Assembly (NCBI GenBank): GCA_964017195.1
Contig: CAXHKT010000102.1
Span: forward strand, 186,001 to 250,000
Length of the DNA: 64,000 nt
Source of the DNA: Siderastrea radians
Lineage: Eukaryota > Cnidaria > Anthozoa > Scleractinia > Rhizangiidae
Reading direction: 5' to 3'
A program made the position numbers and the translations under genes. A model generated the notes under the pieces. It saw only the letters and a program-made list of their open reading frames with translations. It had not been told where the DNA came from and searched no databases. Shown here piece by piece: positions 21,637-33,100 of this stretch; within the stretch, counting starts at the first letter, position 1, and each line of letters begins with the position of its first letter.

Positions 21637-24600
21637 ATGCATTTGGGAGCTTTGTGCATGCAGCGGAGAGCGCCAGTTAGCTTTTTGAGCTTTTTGGGGC
21701 CTGAGGGAAGGCCCCAAAATGGGGGTTTTTTCCACCTTATCGACAAAATCGCAGACTTTCTACACAATAAACTGTTTTTTCTGATAGCCCCGAGGGATTT
21801 GCATTATTATTGGGCCAGTGCGCAGCCTTGCGCAGACAGATTGCGCAGATAAGAACACCTTTTTGAGCCTCTGGGAATGCCCCAAAATGGGGTTTTTTCC
21901 CTAAGGATCGCACATATCGCGCTTTCTTTGTACTTTTGCACAAAAGGAACTTTTTTCGGATGGTCCCAAAGGGATTGAATGCATTTGGGAGCTTTGTGCA
22001 TGCAGCGGAGAGCGCCAGTTAGCTTTTTGAGCTTTTTCGGGCCTGAGGGAAGGCCCCAAAATGGGGTTTTTTTCCACCTTATCGACAAAATCGCAGACTT
22101 TCTACACAATAAACTGTTTTTTTCTGATAGCCGCGAGGGATTTGCATCATTATTGGGCCAGTGCGCAGCCTTCCGCAGACAGATTGCGCAGATAAGAACA
22201 CCTTTTTGAGCCTCTGGGAATGCTCCAAAATGGGGTTTTTCCCCTAAGGATCGCACATATCGTGCTTTCTTTGTACTTTTGCACAAAAGTAACTTTTTTC
22301 GGATGGTCCCAAAGGGATTGAATGCATTTGGGAGCTTTGTGCATGCAGCGGAGAGCGCCAGTTAGCTTTTTGAGCTTTTTGGGGCCTGAGGGAAGGCCCC
22401 AAAATGGGGTTGTTTTCCACCTTATCGACAAAATCGCAGACTTTCTACACAATAAACTGTTTTTTCTGATAGCCCCGAGGGATTTGCATTATTATTGGGC
22501 CAGTGCGCAGCCTTGCGCAGACAGATTGCGCAGATAAGAACACCTTTTTGAGCCTCTGGGAATGCCCCAAAATGGGGTTTTTTCCCTAAGGATCGCACAT
22601 ATCGCGCTTTCTTTGTACTTTTGCACAAAAGGAACTTTTTTCGGATGGTCCCAAAGGGATTGAATGCATTTGGGAGCTTTGTGCATGCAGCGGAGAGCAC
22701 CAGTTAGCTTTTTGAGCTTTTTGCTGCCTGAGGGAAGGCCCCAAAATGGGGATTTTTTCCACCTTATCGACAAAATCGCAGACTTTCTACACAATAAACT
22801 GTTTTTTCTGATAGCCCCGAGGGATTTGCATTATTATTGGGCCAGTGCGCAGCCTTGCGCAGACAGATTGCGAAGATAAGAACACCTTTTTGAGCCTCTG
22901 GGAATGCCCCAAAATGGGGTTTTTTCCCTAAGGATCGCACATATCGCGCTTTCTTTGTACTTTTGCACAAAAGGAACTTTTTTCGGATGGTCCCAAAGGG
23001 ATTGAATGCATTTGGGAGCTTTGTGCATGCAGCGGAGAGCGCCAGTTAGCTTTTTAAGCTTTTTGGGGCCTGAGGGAAGGCCCCAAAATGGGGGTTTTTC
23101 CACCTTATCGACAAAATCGCAGACTTTCTACACAATAAACTGTTTTTTCTGATAGCCCCGAGGGATTTGCATCATTATTGGGCCAGTGCGCAGCATTGCG
23201 CAGACAGATTGCGCAGATAAGAACACCTTTTTGAGCCTCTGGGAATGCCCCAAAATGGGGTTTTTTCCCTAAGGATCGCACATATCGCGCTTTCTTTGTA
23301 CTTTTGCACAAAAGGAACTTTTTTCGGATGGTCCCAAAGGGATTGAATGCATTTGGGAGCTTTGTGCATGCAGCGGAGAGCGCCAGTTAGCTTTTTGAGC
23401 TTTTTCGGGCCTGAGGGAAGGCGCCAAAATGGGGTTTTTTTCCACCTTATCGACAAAATCGCAGACTTTCTACACAATAAACTGTTTTTTCTGATAGCCC
23501 CGAGGGATTTGCATCATTATTGGGCCAGTGCGCAGCCTTGCGCAGACAGATTGCGCAGATAAGAACACCTTTTTGAGCCTCTGGGAATGCTCCAAAATGC
23601 GGTTTTTTCCCTAAGGATCGCACATATCGTGCTTTCTTTGTACTTTTGCACAAAAGTAACTTTTTTCGGATGGTCCCAAAGGGATTGAATGCATTTGGGA
23701 GCTTTGTGCATGCAGCGGAGAGCGCCAGTTAGCTTTTTGAGCTTTTTGGGGCCTGAGGGAAGGCCCCAAAATGGGGGTTTTTTCCACCTTATCGACAAAA
23801 TCGCAGACTTTCTACACAATAAACTGTTTTTTCTGATAGCCCCGAGGGATTTGCATTATTATTGGGCCAGTGCGCAGCCTTGCGCAGACAGATTGCGGAG
23901 ATAAGAACACCTTTTTGAGCCTCTGGGAATGCCCCAAAATGGGGTTTTTTCCCTAAGGATCGCACATATCGCGCTTTCTTTGTACTTTTGCACAAAAGGA
24001 ACTTTTTTCGGATGGTCCCAAAGGGATTGAATGCATTTGGGAGCTTTGTGCATGCAGCGGAGAGCGCCAGTTAGCTTTTTGAGCTTTTTGGGGCCTGAGG
24101 GAAGGCCCCAAAATGGGTTTTTTTTCCACCTTATCGACAAAATCGCAGACTTTCTACACAATAAACTGTTTTTTCTGATAGCCCCGAGGGATTTGCATTA
24201 TTATTGGGCCAGTGCGCAGCCTTGCGCAGACAGATTGCGCAGATAAGAACACCTTTTTGAGGCTCTGGGAATGCCCCAAAATGGGGTTTTTTCCCTAAGG
24301 ATCGCACATATCGCGCTTTCTTTGTACTTTTGCACAAATAAAGGAACTTTTTTCGGATGGTCCCAAAGGGATTGAATGCATTTGGGAGCTTTGTGCATGC
24401 AGCGGAGAGCGCCAGTTAGCTTTTTGAGCTTTTTGGGGCCTGGGGGAAGGCCCCAAAATGGGGGTTTTTTCCACCTTATCGACAAAATCGCAGACTTTCT
24501 ACACAATAAACTGTTTTTTCTGATAGCCCCGAGGGATTTGCATTATTATTGGGCCAGTGCGCAGCCTTGCGCAGACAGATTGCGCAGATAAGAACACCTT

Positions 24601-25742
24601 TTTGAGCCTCTGGGAATGCCCCAAAATGGGGTATTTTCCCTAGGGATCGCACATATCGCGCTTTCTTTGTACTTTTGCACAAAAGGAACTTTTTTCGGAT
24701 GGTCCCAAAGGGATTGAATGCATTTGGGAGCTTTGTGCATGCAGCGGAGAGCGCCAGTTAGCTTTTTGAGCTTTTTGGGGCCTGGGGGAAGGCCCCAAAA
24801 TGGGGGTTTTTTCCACCTTATCGACAAAATCGCAGACTTTCTACACAATAAACTGTTTTTTCTGATAGCCCCGAGGGATTTGCATTATTATTGGGCCAGT
24901 GCGCAGCCTTGCGCAGACAGATTGCGCAGATAAGAACACCTTTTTGAGCCTCTGGGAATGCCCCAAAATGGGGTATTTTCCCTAGGGATCGCACATATCG
25001 CGCTTTCTTTGTACTTTTGCACAAAAGGAACTTTTTTCGGATGGTCCCAAAGGGATTGAATGCATTTGGGAGCTTTGTGCATGCAGCGGAGAGCGCCAGT
25101 TAGCTTTTTGAGCTTTTTGGGGCCTGAGGGAAGGCCCCAAAATGGGGGTTTTTTCCACCTTATCGACAAAATCGCAGACTTTCTACACAATAAACTGTTT
25201 TTTCTGATAGCCCCGAAGGATTTGCATTATTATTGGGCCAGTGCGCAGCCTTGCGCAGACAGATTCCGCAGATAAGAACAGGTCTTTGAGCCTCTGGGAA
25301 TGCCCCAAAATGGGGTTTTTTCCCTGAGGATCGCACATATCTCGCTTTCTTTGTACTTTTGCACAAAAGGAACTTTTTTCGGATGGTCCCAAAGGGATTG
25401 AATGCATTTGGGAGCTTTGTGCATGCAGCGGAGAGCGCCAGTTAGCTTTTTGAGCTTTTTGGGGCCTGAGGGAAGGCCCCAAAATGGGGGTTTTTTCCAC
25501 CTTATCGACAAAATCGCAGACTTTCTACACAATAAACTGTTTTCTCTGATAGCCCCGAGGGATTTGCATTATTATTGGGCCAGTGCGCAGCCTTGCGCAG
25601 ACAGATTGCGCAGATAAGAAGACCTTTTTGAGCCTCTGGGAATGCCCCAAAATGGGGTTTTTTCCCTAAGGATCGCACATATCGCGCTTTCTTTGTACTT
25701 TGGACAAAAGGAACTTTTTTCGGATGGTCCCAAAGGGATTGA
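21637..25742 (+). repeat. Mixed-monomer segment, copy 1 of the ~10-kb dispersed duplication (left part)
   Basis: Anchors are 21637, 21979, 22322, 22664, 23006, 23347, 23689, 24031, 24376, 24718, 25060 and 25402. Markers are GCACCAAAGG (21,597), TTTTTCGGGCC (22,033), GCATCATTATT, CGTGCTTTC, GGGGTTGTTTTCC (22,410), TTTTTAAGC (23,053), GCAGCATTGCG, GAAGGCGCC, GCCTGGGGG (24376 and 24718), TATTTTCCCTAGGG, and ACAGGTCTTTGAG (25,277). The counterparts are at 54790-59580. A 3-bp insertion (CACAAATAAAGG, ~24,335) is seen only here. Confidence 0.9.
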
Positions 25743-27108
25743 ATGCATTTGGGAGCTTTGTGCATGCAACGGAGAGCGCCAGTTAGCTTTTTGAGCTTTT
25801 TGGGGCCTGAGGGAAGGCCCCAAAATGGGGGTTTTTTCCACCTTATCGACAAAATCGCAGACTTTCTACACAATAAACTGTTTTTTCTGATAGCCCCGAG
25901 GGATTTGCATTATTATTGGGCCAGTGCGCAGCCTTGCGCAGACAGATTGCGCAGATAAGAACACCTTTTTGAGCCTTTGGGAATGCCCCCAAATGGGGTT
26001 TTTTCCCTAAGGATCGCACATATCGCGCTTTCTTTGTACTTTTGCACAAAAGGAACTTTTTTCGGATGGTCCCAAAGGGATTGAATGCGTTTGGGAGCTT
26101 TGTGCATGCAGTGGAGATCGCCAGTTAGCTTTTGGAGCATTTTGGGGCCTCAGGGAAGGCCCCAAAATGGGGTTTTTTTCCACCTTATCGACAAAATCGC
26201 AGACTTTCTACACAATAAACTGTTTTTTCTGATAGCCCCGAGGGATTTGCATTATTATTGAGCCAGTGCGCGGCCTTGCGCAGACAGATTACGCAGATAA
26301 GAACACCTTTGAGCCTCTGGGAATGCCCCAAAATCGGGTTTTTTCCCTAAGGATCGCACATATCGCGCTTTCTTTGTACTTTTGCACAAAAGGAACTTTT
26401 TTCGGATGGTCCCAAAGGGATTGAATGCATTTGGGAGCTTTGTGCATGCAGCGGAGAGCGCCAGTTAGCTTTTTGAGCTTTTTGGGGCCTGAGGTAAGGC
26501 CCCAAAATGGGTGTTTTTTCCACCTTATCGACAAAATCGCAGACTTTCTACACAATAAACTGTTTTTTCTGATAGCCCCGAGGGATTTGCATTATTATTG
26601 GGCCAGTGCGCAGCCTTGCGCAGACAGATTGCGCAGATAAGAACACCTTTTTGAGCCTCTGGGAATGCCCCAAAATGGGCTTTTTTCCCTAAGGATCGCA
26701 CATATCGCGCTTTCTTTGTACTTTTGCACAAAAGGAACTTTTTTCGGATGGTCCCAAAGGGATTGAATGCATTTAGGAGCTTTGTGCATGCAGCGGAGAG
26801 CGCCAGTTAGCTTTTTGAGCTTTTTGGGGCCTGAGGGAAGGCCCCAAAATGGGGGTTTTTTCCACCTTATCGTCAAAATCGCAGACTTTCTACACAATAA
26901 ACTGTTTTTTCTGATAGCCCCGAGGGATTTGCATTATTATTGGGCCAGTGCGCGGCCTTCCGCAGACAGATTACGCAGATAAGAACACCTTTTTGAGGCT
27001 CTGGGAATGCCCCAAAATGGGGTTTTTTCCCTAAGGATCGCACATATCGCGCTTTCTTTGTACTTTTGGACAAAAAGAACTTTTTTCGGATGGTCCCAAA
27101 GGGATTGA
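25743..27108 (+). repeat. c/d/e fragment of the six-mer family, second location
   Basis: Anchors are 25743, 26085 (c-like with GTGGAGATCGCC and GAGCATTTTGG), 26425 (d) and 26767 (e with TTTAGGAGC). The order matches 1811-2835 at an offset of 23,932 bp (70 monomers) and 59581-60605 at 33,838 bp. Here the e-type copy carries CTTATCGTCAAAAT and GCGCGGCCTTCC, so its second half is a-like rather than followed by f. Confidence 0.88.
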
Positions 27109-29843
27109 ATGCATTTGGGAGCTTTGTGCATGCAGCGGAGAGCGCCAGTTAGCTTTTTGAGCTTTTTGGGGCCTGAGGGAAGGCCCCAAAATGGGGGTTT
27201 TTTCCACCTTATCGACAAAATCGCAGACTTTCTACACAATAAACTGTTTTTTCTGATAGCCCCGAGGGATTTGCATTATTATTGGGCCAGTGCACAGCCT
27301 TGCGCAGACAGATTGCGCAGATAAGAACACCTTTTTGAGCCTCTGGGAATGCCCGAAAATGGGGTTTTTTCCCTAAGGATCGCACATATCGCGCTTTCTT
27401 TGTACTTTTGCACAAAAGGAACTTTTTTCGGATAGTCCCAAAGGGATTGAATGCATTTGGGAGCTTTGTGCATGCAGCGATGAGCGCCAGTTAGCTTTTT
27501 GAGCTTTTTGGGGCCTGAGGGAAGGCCCCAAAATGGGGGTTTTTTCCACCTTATCGACAAAATCGCAGACTTTCTACACAATAAACTGTTTTTTCTGATA
27601 GCCCCGAGGGATTTGCATTATTATTGGGCCAGTGCGCAGCCTTGCGCAGACAGATTGCGCAGATAAGAACACCTTTTTGAGCCTCTGGGAATGCCCCAAA
27701 ATGGGGTTTTTTCCCTAAGGATCGCACATATCGCGCTTTCTTTGTACTTTTGCACAAAAGGAAGTTTTTCCGGATGGTCCCAAAGGGATTGAATGCATTT
27801 GGGAGCTTTGTGCATGCAGCGGAGAGCGCCAGTTAGCTTTTTGAGCTTTTTGGGGCCTGAGGGAAGGCCCCAAAATGGGGGTTTTTTCCACCTTATCGAC
27901 AAAATCGCAGACTTTCTACACAATAAACTGTTTTTTCTGATAGCCCCGAGGGATTTGCATTATTATTGGGCCAGTGCGCAGCCTTGCGCAGACAGATTGG
28001 GCAGAGAAGAACACCTTTTTGAGCCTCTGGGAATGCCCCAAAATGGGGTTTTTCCCTAAGGATCGCACATATCGCGCTTTCTTTGTACTTTTGCACAAAA
28101 GGAACTTTTTTCGGATGGTCCCAAAGGGATTGAATGCATTTGGGAGCTTTGTGCATGCAGCGGAGAGCGCCAGTTAGCTTTTTGAGCTTTTTGGGGCCTG
28201 AGGGAAGGCCCCAAAATGGGGGTTTTTTTCCACCTTATCGACAAAATCGCAGACTTTCTACACAATAAACTGTTTTTTCTGATAGCCCCGAGGGATTTGC
28301 ATTATTATTGGGCCAGTGCGCAGCCTTGCGCAGACAGATTGCGCAGATAAGAACACCTTTTTGAGCCTCTGGGAATGCCCCAAAATGGGGTTTTTTCCCT
28401 AAGGATCGCACATATCGCGCTTTCTTTGTACTCTTGCACAAAAGGAACTTTTTTCGGATGGTCCCAAAGGGATTGAATGCATTTGGGAGCTTTGTGCATG
28501 CAGCGGAGAGCGCCAGTTAGCTTTTTGAGCTTTCTGGGGCCTGAGGGAAGGCCCCAAAATGGGGGTTTTTTTCACCTTATCGACAAAATCGCAGACTTTC
28601 TACACAATAAACTGTTTTTTCTGATAGCCCCGAGGGATTTGCATTATTATTGGGCCAGTGCGCAGCCTTGCGCAGACAGATTGCGCAGATAAGAACACCT
28701 TTTTGAGCCTCTGGGAATGCCCCAAAATGGGGTTTTTTCCCTAAGGATCGCACATATCGCGCTTTCTTTGTACTCTTGCACAAAAGGAACTTTTTTCGGA
28801 TGGTCCCAAAGGGATTGAATGCATTTGGGAGCTTTGTGCATGCAGCGGAGAGCGCCAGTTAGCTTTTTGAGCTTTCTGGGGCCTGAGGGAAGGCCCCAAA
28901 ATGGGGGTTTTTTTCACCTTATCGACAAAATCGCAGACTTTCTACACAATAAACTGTTTTTTCTGATAGCCCCGAGGGATTTGCATTATTATTGGGCCAG
29001 TGCGCAGCCTTGCGCAGACAGATTGCGCAGATAAGAACACCTTTTTGAGCCTCTGGGAATGCCCCAAAATGGGGTTTTTTCCCTAAGGATCGCACATATC
29101 GCGCTTTCTTTGTACTCTTGCACAAAAGGAACTTTTTTCGGATGGTCCCAAAGGGATTGAATGCATTTGGGAGCTTTGTGCATGCAGCGGAGAGCGCCAG
29201 TTAGCTTTTTGAGCTTTTTGGGGCCTGAGGGAAGGCCCCAAAATGGGGTTTTTTTCCACCCTATCGACAAAATCGCAGACTTTCTACACAATAAACTGTT
29301 TTTTCTGATAGCCCCGAGGGATTTGCATTATTATTGGGCCAGTGCGCAGCCTTGCGCAGACAGATTGCACAGAGAAGAACACCTTTTTGAGCCTCTGGGA
29401 ATGCCCCAAAATGGGGTTTTTCCCTAAGGATCGCACATATCGCGCTTTCTTTGTACTTTTGCACAAAAGGAACTTTTTTCGGATGGTCCCAAAGGGATTG
29501 AATGCATTTGGGAGCTTTGTGCATGCAGCGGAGAGCGCCAGTTAGCTTTTTGAGCTTTTTGGGGCCTGAGGGAAGGCCCCAAAATGGGGTTTTTTTTCAC
29601 CTTATCGACAAAATCGCAGACTTTCTACACAATAAACTGTTTTTTCTGATAGCCCCGAGGGATTTGCATTATTATTGGGCCAGTGCGCAGCCTTGCGCAG
29701 ACAGATTGCGCAGATAAGAACACCTTTTTGAGCCTCTGGGAATGCCCCAAAATGGGGTTTTTTCCCTAAGGATCGCACATATCGCGCTTTCTTTGTACTT
29801 TTGCACAAAAGGAACTTTTTTCGGATGGTCCCAAAGGGATTGA
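27109..29843 (+). repeat. Mixed monomers related to the 8.3-10 kb block
   Basis: Anchors are 27109 (b-like), 27451, 27793, 28134, 28477, 28819, 29161 and 29502. 27793 carries GATTGGGCAGAG like 8645; 29161 and 29502 match 9329 and 9670 at an offset of 19,832 bp. 28477 and 28819 look identical (GAGCTTTCTGG, GGGGGTTTTTTTCACC), a single-monomer tandem duplication. The four monomers 27451-28477 are missing from the counterpart block at 60947-61289. Confidence 0.88.
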
Positions 29844-30172
29844 ATGCATTTGGGAGCTTTGTGCATGCAGCGGAGAGCGCCAGTTAGCTTTTTGAGCTTT
29901 TTGGGGCCTGAGGGAAGGCCCCAAAATGGGGTTTTTTTCCACCCTATCGACAAAATCGCAGACTTTCTACACAATAAACTGTTTTTTCTGATAGCCCCGA
30001 GGGATTTGCATTATTATTGGGCCAGTGCGCAGCCTTGCGCAGACAGATTGGGCAGAGAAGAACACCTTTTTGAGCCTCTGGGAATGCCCCAAAATGGAAG
30101 ATCGCACATATCGCGCTTTCTTTGTACTTTTGCACAAAAGGAACTTTTTTCGGATGGTCCCAAAGGGATTGA
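29844..30172 (+). repeat. 329-bp monomer with 13-bp deletion
   Basis: The tail reads CCCCAAAATGGAAGATCGC, missing 13 bases of the usual GGGGTTTTTTCCCTAAGG region. The same deletion is present at 38380-38708 and 62314-62642, and nowhere else that I saw. It marks three copies of one duplicated block. Confidence 0.93.
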
Positions 30173-33100
30173 ATGCATTTGGGAGCTTTGTGCATGCAGC
30201 GGAGAGCGCCAGTTAGCTTTTTGAGCTTTTTGGGGCCTGAGGGAAGGCCCCAAAATGGGGTCTTTTTCCACCCTATCGACAAAATCGCAGACTTTCTACA
30301 CAATAAACTGTTTTTTCTGATAGCCCCGAGGAATTTGCATTATTATTGGGCCAGTGCGCAGCCTTGCGCAGACAGATTGGGCAGAGAAGAACACCTTTTT
30401 GAGCCTCTGGGAATGCCCCAAAATGGGGTTTTTCCCTAAGGATCGCACATATCGCGCTTTCTTTGTACTTTTGCACAAAAGGAACTTTTTTCGGATGGTC
30501 CCAAAGGGATTGAATGCATGCATTTGGGAGCTTTGTGCATGCAGCGGAGAGCGCCAGTTAGCTTTTTGAGCTTTTTGGGGCCTGAGGGAAGGCCCCAAAA
30601 TGGGGGTTTTTTCCACCTTATCGACAAAATCGCAGACTTTCTACACAATAAACTGTTTTTTCTGATAGCCCTGAGGGATTTGCATTATTATTGGGCCAGT
30701 GCGCAGCCTTGCGCAGACAGATTGCGCAGATAAGAACACCTTTTTGAGCCTCTGGGAATGCCCCAAAATGGGGTTTTTTCCCTAAGGATCGCACATATCG
30801 CGCTTTCTTTGTACTTTTGCACAAAAGGAACTTTTTTCGGATGGTGCCAAAGGGATTGAATGCATTTGGGAGCTTTGTGCATGCAGCGGAGAGCGCCAGT
30901 TAGCTTTTTGAGCTTTTGGGGGCCTGAGGGAAGGCCCCAAAATGGGGGTTTTTTCCACCTTATCGACAAAATCGCAGACTTTCTACACAATAAACTGTTT
31001 CTTCTGATAGCCCCGAGGGATTTGCATTATTATTGGGCCAGTGCGCAGCCTTGCGCAGACAGATTGCGCAGATAAGAACACCTTTTTGAGCCTCTGGGAA
31101 TGCCCCAAAATGGGGTTTTTTCCCTAAGGATCGCACATATCGCGCTTTCTTTGTACTTTTGCACAAAAAGAACTTTTTTCGGATGGTCCCAAAGGGATTG
31201 AATGCATTTGGGAGCTTTGTGCATGCAGCGGAGAGCGCCAGTTAGCTTTTTGAGCTTTTTGGGGCCTGAGGGAAGGTCCCAAAATGGGGGTTTTTTCCAC
31301 CTTATCGACAAAATCGCAGACTTTCTACACAATAAACTGTTTTTTCTGATAGCCCCGAGGGATTTGCATTATTATTGGGCCAGTGCGCAGCCTTGCGCAG
31401 ACAGATTGCGCAGATAAGAACACCTTTTTGAGCCTCTGGGAATGCCCCAAAATGGGGTTTTTCCCTAAGGATCGCAAATATCGCGCTTTCTTTGTACTTT
31501 TGCACAAAAGGAACATTTTTCGGATGGTCCCAAAGGGATTGAATGCATGCATTTGGGAGCTTTGTGCATGCAGCGGAGAGCGCCAGTTAGCTTTTTGAGC
31601 TTTTTGGGGCCTGAGGGAAGGCCCCAAAATGGGGGTTTTTTCCACCTTATCGACAAAATCGCAGACTTTCTACACAATAAACTGTTTTTTCTGATAGCCC
31701 CGAGGGATTTGCATTATTATTGGGCCAGTGCGCAGCCTTGCGCAGACAGATTGCGCAGATAAGAACACCTTTTTGAGCCTCTGGGAATGCCCCAAAATGG
31801 GGTTTTTTCCCTAAGGATCGCACATATCGCGCTTTCTTTGTACTCTTGCACAAAAGGAACTTTTTTCGGATGGTCCCAAAGGGATTGAATGCATTTGGGA
31901 GCTTTGTGCATGCAGCGGAGAGCGCCAGTTAGCTTTTTGAGCTTTTTGGGGCCTGAGGGAAGGCCCCAAAATGGGTTTTTTTTCCACCTGATCGACAAAA
32001 TCGCAGACTTTCTACACAATAAACTGTTTTTTCTGATAGCCCCGAGGGATTTGCATTATTATTGGGCCAGTGCGCAGCCTTGCGCAGACAGATTGCGCAG
32101 ATAAGAACACCTTTTTGAGCCTCTGGGAATGCCCAAAATGGGGTTTTTTCCCTAAGGATCGCACATATCGCGCTTTCTTTGTACTTTTGCACAAAAGGAA
32201 CTTTTTTCGGATGGTCCCAAAGGGATTGAATGCATTTGGGAGCTTTGTGCATGCAGCGGAGAGCGCCAGTTAGCTTTTTGAGCTTTTTAAGGCCTGAGGG
32301 AAGGCCCCAAAATGGGGTTTTTTTCCACCTTATTGACAAAATCGGAGACTTTCTACACAATAAACTGTTTTTTCTGATAGCCCCGAGGGATTTGCATTAT
32401 TATTGGGCCAGTGCGCAGCCTTGCGCAGACAGATTGCGCAGATAAGAACACCTTTTTGAGCCTCTGGGAATGCCCCAAAATGGGGTTTTTTCCCTAAGGA
32501 TCGCACATATCGCGCTTTCTTTGTACTTTTGCACAAAAGGAACTTTTTTCGGATGGTCCCAAAGGGATTGAATGCGTTTGGGAGCTTTGTGCATGCAGCG
32601 GAGAGCGCCAGTTAGCTTTTTCAGCATTTTGGGGCCTGAGGGAAGGCCCCAAAATGGGGTTTTTTTCCACCTTATCGACAAAATCGCAGACTTTCTACAC
32701 AATAAACTGTTTTTTCTGATAGCCCCGAGGGATTTGCATTATTATTGGGCCAGTGCGCAGCCTTGCGCAGACAGATTGCGCAGATAAGAACACCTTTTTG
32801 AGCCTCTGGGAATGCCCCAAAGTGGGGTTTCTTCCCTAAGGATCGCACATATCGCGCTTTCTTTGTACTTTTGCACAAAAGGAACTTTTTTCGGATGGTC
32901 CCAAAGGGATTGAATGCATTTGGGAGCTTTGTGCATGCAGCAGAGAGCGCCAGTTAGCTTTTTGAGCTTTTTGGGGCCTGAGGGAAGGCCCCAAAATGGG
33001 GTTTTTTTCCACCTTATCGACAAAATCGCAGACTTTCTACACAATAAACTGTTTTTTCTGATAGCCCCGAGGGATTTGCATTATTATTGGGCCAGTGCGC

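Noticed and set aside
32330..32350. TTGACA-like bacterial promoter element (CTTATTGACAAAATCGG)
   Set aside because: It is a single C-to-T variant of TTATCGACAAAATCG in one block (also 41,210 and 52,838), without a suitably spaced -10 element or gene downstream.
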